DNA of 38,217 bases. Origin: Candidatus Omnitrophota bacterium (GTDB lineage Bacteria > Omnitrophota > Gorgyraeia > Gygaellales > Profunditerraquicolaceae). A program made the position numbers and the translations under genes. The notes under the pieces are model-generated. The model did no database searches. It was not told the DNA's origin and worked only from the letters and a program-made list of their open reading frames with translations. Location of the stretch: the NCBI GenBank assembly GCA_026387405.1, contig JAPLLV010000010.1:1-38217 (forward strand), read 5' to 3'. Positions 33,586 through 38,217 of the stretch are shown piece by piece; the stretch's first letter is position 1; each line of letters starts with the position of its first letter.

Positions 33586-33735
33586 ATGAGTATTTTAAGA
33601 GAATTCTGGGATTTTTTAAAGGTTAGGAAAAAATGGTGGCTGGCACCTATAATTATTTGTTTATTGCTGCTTGGCGCCCTGATTTTTTTTACTCAATCTT
33701 CGGCTGTGGCACCCTTTATTTATACGCTATTTTAG
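33586..33735 (+). CDS. DUF5989 small membrane protein
   Basis: This is a 49-residue single-pass or hairpin membrane protein. The N-terminus SILREFWDFLKVRKKWWLAP is amphipathic and basic, followed by a hydrophobic segment near 20-35. The FLKVRKKWWL pattern is typical of DUF5989, found beside SxtJ-like proteins and carbamoyltransferases. TAGGAGC lies a few bases upstream of the ATG as a good ribosome binding site. Function unknown. Confidence 0.8.
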   Translation: MSILREFWDFLKVRKKWWLAPIIICLLLLGALIFFTQSSAVAPFIYTLF

Positions 33736-33766
33736 CGAGCACGCTTGGGAAAAAAGGAGAAGCTTG

Positions 33767-34531
33767 ATGAAGAAGATTTTAATAGTCATACTGCTGGCAT
33801 TTGTTGTTTTGTTCGGGGTTTCCATTCTCTTAAAGAATCTAAGTCTGCGTAGGATCACTGCCCGTTTGGTTTCTCTAAATACGGCAGAGATTAAAGAATT
33901 GCATTATCGTCTTAATATGCTTGGGTTTATTCCTGTTGGCGAAGCGGTGATTTATAAAGAGATACCCGAAGAATATGACGGACGGAAAATGTATCATCTT
34001 AACGCGAGCGCTTTTACCTACAATGTTTTTTCCGGCTTTTTTTCGGGCAAGGCAGAGGTTGATTCATTCGTAGATACGACCAGCCTGAATCCTGTAGTGT
34101 TCAGGCAGAAGTTGTTTGTTAAGAATAAGTACGATATAACTAAAGAGGTGTTCTATGATCAAAGCCTGGGAGTAATGACCATAGCCGGAGTGAAAAGGAT
34201 CATCCCTCCAGGTACTAAAGACCCGCTTTCGGTGTTGCTTTATCTCAGGCGCATGGATCCGCAAGGCCTCAAAGAATTTGATATTAATATCAATACTAAT
34301 CAGAAGACCTATAGCTTGAAAGGTGGAGGGGAAATAAATAGTAAATCCATTAATGAAAAGCCATACCAGCTGATAAAATTAAAAGCCGATATCAGAAGGC
34401 GCGACAAGAATCCTTACCACCGTTCTTCTCTTTCTATGCTTTTGGTCAGGGTTAGTGAAAATATACCGGTTAAAATAGACGTGTTTTCCGGAGGATTTTT
34501 TCTCGAAGCAGTGCTTATGGATATAAGGTAG
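33767..34531 (+). CDS. DUF3108-like envelope protein
   Basis: This 254-residue protein has an N-terminal hydrophobic segment (about 4-24), likely a signal anchor, and a beta-rich remainder. LHYRLNMLGFIPVGEA and DPLSVLLYLRRMD resemble DUF3108, a periplasmic family often found with envelope or polysaccharide genes. ATG at 33767, with GGAGA about seven bases upstream, is better placed than the TTG just before it. Function unknown; it may bind lipid or glycan. Confidence 0.6.
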   Translation: MKKILIVILLAFVVLFGVSILLKNLSLRRITARLVSLNTAEIKELHYRLNMLGFIPVGEAVIYKEIPEEYDGRKMYHLNASAFTYNVFSGFFSGKAEVDSFVDTTSLNPVVFRQKLFVKNKYDITKEVFYDQSLGVMTIAGVKRIIPPGTKDPLSVLLYLRRMDPQGLKEFDININTNQKTYSLKGGGEINSKSINEKPYQLIKLKADIRRRDKNPYHRSSLSMLLVRVSENIPVKIDVFSGGFFLEAVLMDIR

Positions 34532-34537
34532 CTAAAG

Positions 34538-35248
34538 ATGCCCGAAAATATTTTTTTATCCCTTCTCATTCCTACGCTTAACGAGGAAGAGAACATCGTT
34601 GGATTATTAGAACGCGTTATGGGGGTCTTGGATAATTCAGGGGTAACTTATGAGGTAGTTGTAATCGATGATGCGTCTGTTGATAGGACGCCTTTTCTTG
34701 CGGAAAACGCTTTAGGAATAAAAGGGAAGGTTATTAGAAGGCGGGCCGTAAAGAGGAGCCTTTCGCTGTCAGTGTTAGACGGAATAAATATATCCGGGGC
34801 CGAGTATATAATAGTTATAGATGCAGACGGCAGCCATCCCCCGGAGCTGTTACCTGCAATGATCCGTTATCTCGCGGCGGGTTATGAATTAGTGGTTCCC
34901 AGCCGTTATGTCCAAGGAGGAGGGGTAAAGAATTTTCCCTTTACGCGCAGGCTTATTTCAAAATTTGCCTGCGGCGTGGGCAGAGCGGTCACGCGCATAA
35001 AAGATAATACCTCAGGTTTCTTCGGTATCAAAAAATCTTGTTTAGAGGGGATAATTCTTAGCCCCCAAGGTTTTAAGATTGGTTTAGAGGTATTTGTTAA
35101 GGCGCGTTACCGGAGTTTCATCGAGATACCGTATATTTTCGAGAACAGAAAAAAGGGCGAAAGTAAGCTTAAAGGGCTTGTTGTCCTGCAATATTTTCTC
35201 CAGGTTTTAGGCCTAATTGGCTATAATTTGACAAAAAATGCCGGTTAA
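34538..35248 (+). CDS. GT2 polyprenyl-phosphate sugar synthase-like glycosyltransferase
   Basis: This DPM1-like family 2 enzyme of 236 residues has LSLLIPTLNEEENI (7-20), VVIDDASVDRT (41-51), VIDADGSHPPE with DAD at 95-97, and DNTSGFFGIKK. It probably loads a sugar on polyprenyl phosphate at the cytoplasmic face. The neighbouring membrane proteins of GT-C appearance would use that lipid donor on the other side. Only the last segment is hydrophobic. It overlaps the DUF2079 gene by 11 bases. Confidence 0.82.
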   Translation: MPENIFLSLLIPTLNEEENIVGLLERVMGVLDNSGVTYEVVVIDDASVDRTPFLAENALGIKGKVIRRRAVKRSLSLSVLDGINISGAEYIIVIDADGSHPPELLPAMIRYLAAGYELVVPSRYVQGGGVKNFPFTRRLISKFACGVGRAVTRIKDNTSGFFGIKKSCLEGIILSPQGFKIGLEVFVKARYRSFIEIPYIFENRKKGESKLKGLVVLQYFLQVLGLIGYNLTKNAG

Positions 35249-36881
35249 AATTTTTGATTTTATCCTAAATTTATATTTTTATCTTTTCCTTGGTCTTTTT
35301 GTTACTGATTTTCATATTATTTCAAATATCGTCGGCCCCACAATAGGGTTGATGGTTCTGCTCTTTTTTCGTTATCATTTGCAAAAAGAATCTTTTTTTA
35401 AAATTGGCTTTGTTTCGAATATTAAGAAAATCGTTAATTCAAAGGATAATACTATAATTGTTTCTTCCATGGCGATTATAGCTGTTATTTTTTCCGGCAT
35501 AAGCATAGCCAGGCATTTTGCCCTTTCTTCGGGTTCCCAGGATTTAGGTATTTTTGACCAGGCGGTATGGAATGCCTCTCATGGTAGAGGACTTTTATCA
35601 TCCCTTAAAGGGAATATGAGCCTGCTGGGCGATCACTTTGAGCCCATCCTGCTGTTTATCGCTCCGTTGTACCTGGTCTGGAGCAGCCCCCTGGTTTTAT
35701 TGATCCTTCAGGCGTTGTTATTAGCCTCAGGCTTTATCCCGCTCTTTCTGATCTTAAAGCATCTGATGAAAGAGCGTGCGCTCATAATGGCTTTTATCGT
35801 ATCTTATATGCTCTCAAAACCGCTTAGGGGTATAGCATATTCCGACTTTCATCCCGAGTGCTTTATATTGCCGTTATTATTTTTGTGTTGTTATTTTCTT
35901 ATTGTAAAGAGAGACGGACTGTTTTTGCTTTCATTATTCTTATTGTTGTTCTGTAAGGAGGATACGGTCATTTATTGCTGCGCATTCGGATTGTTCATCT
36001 CTATGATCCAGAAGCGCTATGCCCTGGGTTTAAGCCTGTGCGTTATGGGAGCAGCGCTTTGGTTTCTGGAAACCAGGATCTTTATCCCATTTTATAACCC
36101 CAGAGGGGTATATCCCTATATGGACAGACTTCCTTTTGGTCCAACCTACGCCGCCAATATAAGCGTAGTTATTTCAGCGCCTATGAGGGTCTTAAGGTTA
36201 ATTTTCACCCCGGAGAAGATAGTATATTGTTTTAAGATGTTTGGACCGTTAGGATTTATATCTTTCTTGAGTCCGGCTCATTATATTCTTATTGCCTTGC
36301 CGCTTACAAGGGATCTTCTGCCGCAGGGCATAAATTTTTCCGGTTACTATAATATAACTTCTCATTACACGGCAGGCTTGATCCCCTTTATATTTATCTC
36401 GGCTATTTACGGCTCAAGCTTGATTATACGTAAGCTCAAGATGAAGAATATAGCGCTATACTTATCTTTATTTATTATATCCTCGTCATTGTTTTTTTAC
36501 GGTAAAACAGACGGTTATAAATTCATGCGTTTTATCACTACTATCAAGCAAGAAAATACTCTTAAAAAACTTTCTTATCTAAAAATTATACCTCAGGATG
36601 CTTCAGTAGCTGCTAATTTTAATCTTGTGCCGCATCTTGCGCACCGCAGATTTATTTTTGAGTGGCACCCTGATTCCAAAGTAAGCGCGGTAGCCGAATA
36701 TGTAGTGATCGATAAAGATTTACTGGGGTATATACTCAAACCTGACTTGCCTAAAGTGGATAAATTTATAAAAAATAGTGCCTTAAACGGTTATCAAATT
36801 GTTTTTAAGAGCGGAAATGGCCAATTTTTGATACTACATAATCCGGGCATAGATAAATCCCTGGCTGAAGCGGTGCACTAA
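35238..36881 (+). CDS. DUF2079 multispanning membrane protein
   Basis: This 547-residue membrane protein has about 12 hydrophobic segments. GSQDLGIFDQAVWNASHGRG, shortly after the third segment, is the signature of DUF2079, a family with GT-C topology. LLGDHFEPILLFIAPLY follows and is also typical. The acidic residues in these loops could be catalytic. It is probably a lipid-linked-sugar-dependent transferase. It is flanked by a polyprenyl-phosphate sugar synthase-like gene and another membrane protein. Confidence 0.7.
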   Translation: MPVKIFDFILNLYFYLFLGLFVTDFHIISNIVGPTIGLMVLLFFRYHLQKESFFKIGFVSNIKKIVNSKDNTIIVSSMAIIAVIFSGISIARHFALSSGSQDLGIFDQAVWNASHGRGLLSSLKGNMSLLGDHFEPILLFIAPLYLVWSSPLVLLILQALLLASGFIPLFLILKHLMKERALIMAFIVSYMLSKPLRGIAYSDFHPECFILPLLFLCCYFLIVKRDGLFLLSLFLLLFCKEDTVIYCCAFGLFISMIQKRYALGLSLCVMGAALWFLETRIFIPFYNPRGVYPYMDRLPFGPTYAANISVVISAPMRVLRLIFTPEKIVYCFKMFGPLGFISFLSPAHYILIALPLTRDLLPQGINFSGYYNITSHYTAGLIPFIFISAIYGSSLIIRKLKMKNIALYLSLFIISSSLFFYGKTDGYKFMRFITTIKQENTLKKLSYLKIIPQDASVAANFNLVPHLAHRRFIFEWHPDSKVSAVAEYVVIDKDLLGYILKPDLPKVDKFIKNSALNGYQIVFKSGNGQFLILHNPGIDKSLAEAVH

Positions 36882-38217
36882 ATGATAAAAGGCATGGAAT
36901 CAATGCTCATATTATTGGTTATGAATCTCCTGGTTGTGTTTAGCGCGTATCTACTGGCATCGCGGTGCTTTAAGTTAAAGAATGCTATTGATTCCTGGGT
37001 TCTTGTTTTTTTGCTTTATTTTACCCAGATAATCTTGACGGAGCTGATGCTGGGGATAGAAGGGCGGCTCTTTTTACTAAAACTGCTTATTTTAAATTCA
37101 GCGATACTATTTTCCGTTTGGATGATCACAAGGAAACGACAGTCAAATATCCTTGGGCAGGAAAACTTCCTTGAAATAATAAGCGCGGATAAGTCTTTGC
37201 TTTTGGCGATTTGTGTCTTATCGGGTTTTGCCCTCGCGAAGATATCCATAAACCTGGTTAATCCGCCCTTTGGCTGGGATTCTTTGAACTATCATTTTAC
37301 CTTTCCTGTGGAATGGCTTAAAAACGGCAACCTTAATATGCCTATTACTATTAACGATGACCCCAGCCCGCCGTACTACCCGTTAAACGGAAATCTTTTT
37401 TTCTTTTGGTTGATGCTGCCGCTTAAAAACGTTTTCTTAGCGGATCTGGGCCAGCTTCCATTTTTTGTTGTTTCATTCTTCTTGACCTTTAGCATAAGCA
37501 GGAAAATGGGGGTTTCGAAAGAATTGTCCTTTTTTTCTTCCTGCCTATTCGTTTTAATACCGAATTTCTTTAAGCAATTACAAGTTGCCTATGTGGATAT
37601 TATGGTAGCCGCGCTTTTTATGGCTGCGCTGAACTTCCTGCTATCACTAAAAGAGGAGTTCTCTTTGAGTAATGTATCGGCATTCGCTATCAGTCTCGGA
37701 TTGATCATTGGAACCAAGACCATAGCCCTGCCTTATTCAGCGCTGTTGTTGTTTCCATTTTTGTACTTGGTTATAAAAAATAAATGTAAACCATATTTCA
37801 TCCTTACTTTCATTAGCTTAGTTATCGCCCTGGGTGGTTTTACCTACATAAGGAATTTCATAACTACCGGAAACCCGCTTTACCCGATGGACTATAAGTT
37901 ATTTGGAAAGGCTATTTTCAAAGGCGTAATGGATGCGGCTTCTTATGGGGCGCATTTTGAGGGCAAAGATCACAGTTTAACAAAAATTCTATTCCACGAA
38001 GGACTGGGTGCGCAGACTTTGATTTTTGTCCTACCGGCTTTATTCGCAGCCCTGCCCGCAACAATCATAAAAAAGAAAAATTGCAAAGATTTATTGTTCC
38101 TGTATATTTTGGCTCTGCCTGTACTTTTGTTTCTGACCTGGCGTTTCTTGATACCTCTGGCAAATATCCGCTATTTGTATCCTCTGTTGGGAGTTGGAAT
38201 GGTAGCTGCATTTTACG
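36882..38217 (+). CDS. GT-C-like membrane protein, cut by window end
   Basis: An open frame starts with ATG one base after... the preceding stop codon (36879-36881) and runs to the right edge without a stop, at least 445 residues. It is highly hydrophobic, with many membrane segments. A loop with PPFGWDSLNYHFTFPVEWL (D at about 133) resembles the first extracytoplasmic loop of GT-C glycosyltransferases. The true end lies outside the window. It continues the membrane-transferase group. Confidence 0.65.
   Translation, partial: MIKGMESMLILLVMNLLVVFSAYLLASRCFKLKNAIDSWVLVFLLYFTQIILTELMLGIEGRLFLLKLLILNSAILFSVWMITRKRQSNILGQENFLEIISADKSLLLAICVLSGFALAKISINLVNPPFGWDSLNYHFTFPVEWLKNGNLNMPITINDDPSPPYYPLNGNLFFFWLMLPLKNVFLADLGQLPFFVVSFFLTFSISRKMGVSKELSFFSSCLFVLIPNFFKQLQVAYVDIMVAALFMAALNFLLSLKEEFSLSNVSAFAISLGLIIGTKTIALPYSALLLFPFLYLVIKNKCKPYFILTFISLVIALGGFTYIRNFITTGNPLYPMDYKLFGKAIFKGVMDAASYGAHFEGKDHSLTKILFHEGLGAQTLIFVLPALFAALPATIIKKKNCKDLLFLYILALPVLLFLTWRFLIPLANIRYLYPLLGVGMVAAFY

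Overview
The window is 38,217 bases and every gene I can support lies on the + strand. It has a housekeeping half (about 95-10076) and a surface-glycan half (10202 to the right edge). The gene order rplU-obgE-proB-proA-nadD-rpe-phosphohexomutase-plsC-rpsA-tyrS, the moderate GC content and the many short palindromic repeats at gene borders suggest an uncultured Gram-negative bacterium, most likely of the Omnitrophota/PVC type. That placement is inferred from general resemblance, not from a phylogenetic test.

Housekeeping half. A good sigma70-type promoter (TTGACC, 17-base spacer, TAATAT) drives rplU. rpmA, which normally sits between rplU and obgE, is absent, and a 94-bp palindromic repeat fills the gap. 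obgE, proB and proA follow, then nadD, rpe, a phosphoglucomutase/phosphomannomutase and plsC, mostly overlapping or closely spaced. rpsA (ribosomal protein S1) is broken: most of the fourth S1 domain is missing and the frame shifts at about 8347. tyrS closes the block.

Glycan half. A Wzx/MATE-like flippase is followed by GT2 glycosyltransferases, a B12-binding-type radical SAM enzyme, a SemiSWEET transporter and two CDP-paratose-2-epimerase-like SDR enzymes. Then come GDP-mannose 4,6-dehydratase (gmd), the GDP-4-keto-6-deoxymannose reductase rmd and a DegT-fold enzyme with His in place of the PLP lysine (ColD/RfbH-like 3-dehydratase). More glycosyltransferases, methyltransferases and a zinc-ribbon epimerase follow. 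A GC-richer three-gene cassette (sugar C-methyltransferase, cupin, SDR) looks imported. The right end holds GT-C-like membrane proteins, a carbamoyltransferase-SxtJ-DUF5989 trio, a DUF3108 protein, a polyprenyl-phosphate-sugar synthase-like GT2 and a DUF2079 protein.

Taken together, the cluster probably builds a lipid-linked polysaccharide or O-antigen-like glycan with 6-deoxy or 3,6-dideoxy sugars from the GDP-mannose branch, perhaps C-methylated and carbamoylated. The standout feature is a 343-residue intein with two LAGLIDADG motifs, inserted in the conserved NHE/SPRRG motif of gmd. A second theme is the set of small inverted or tandem repeats that sit on gene starts and in three places contribute coding sequence or probably moved a start codon.
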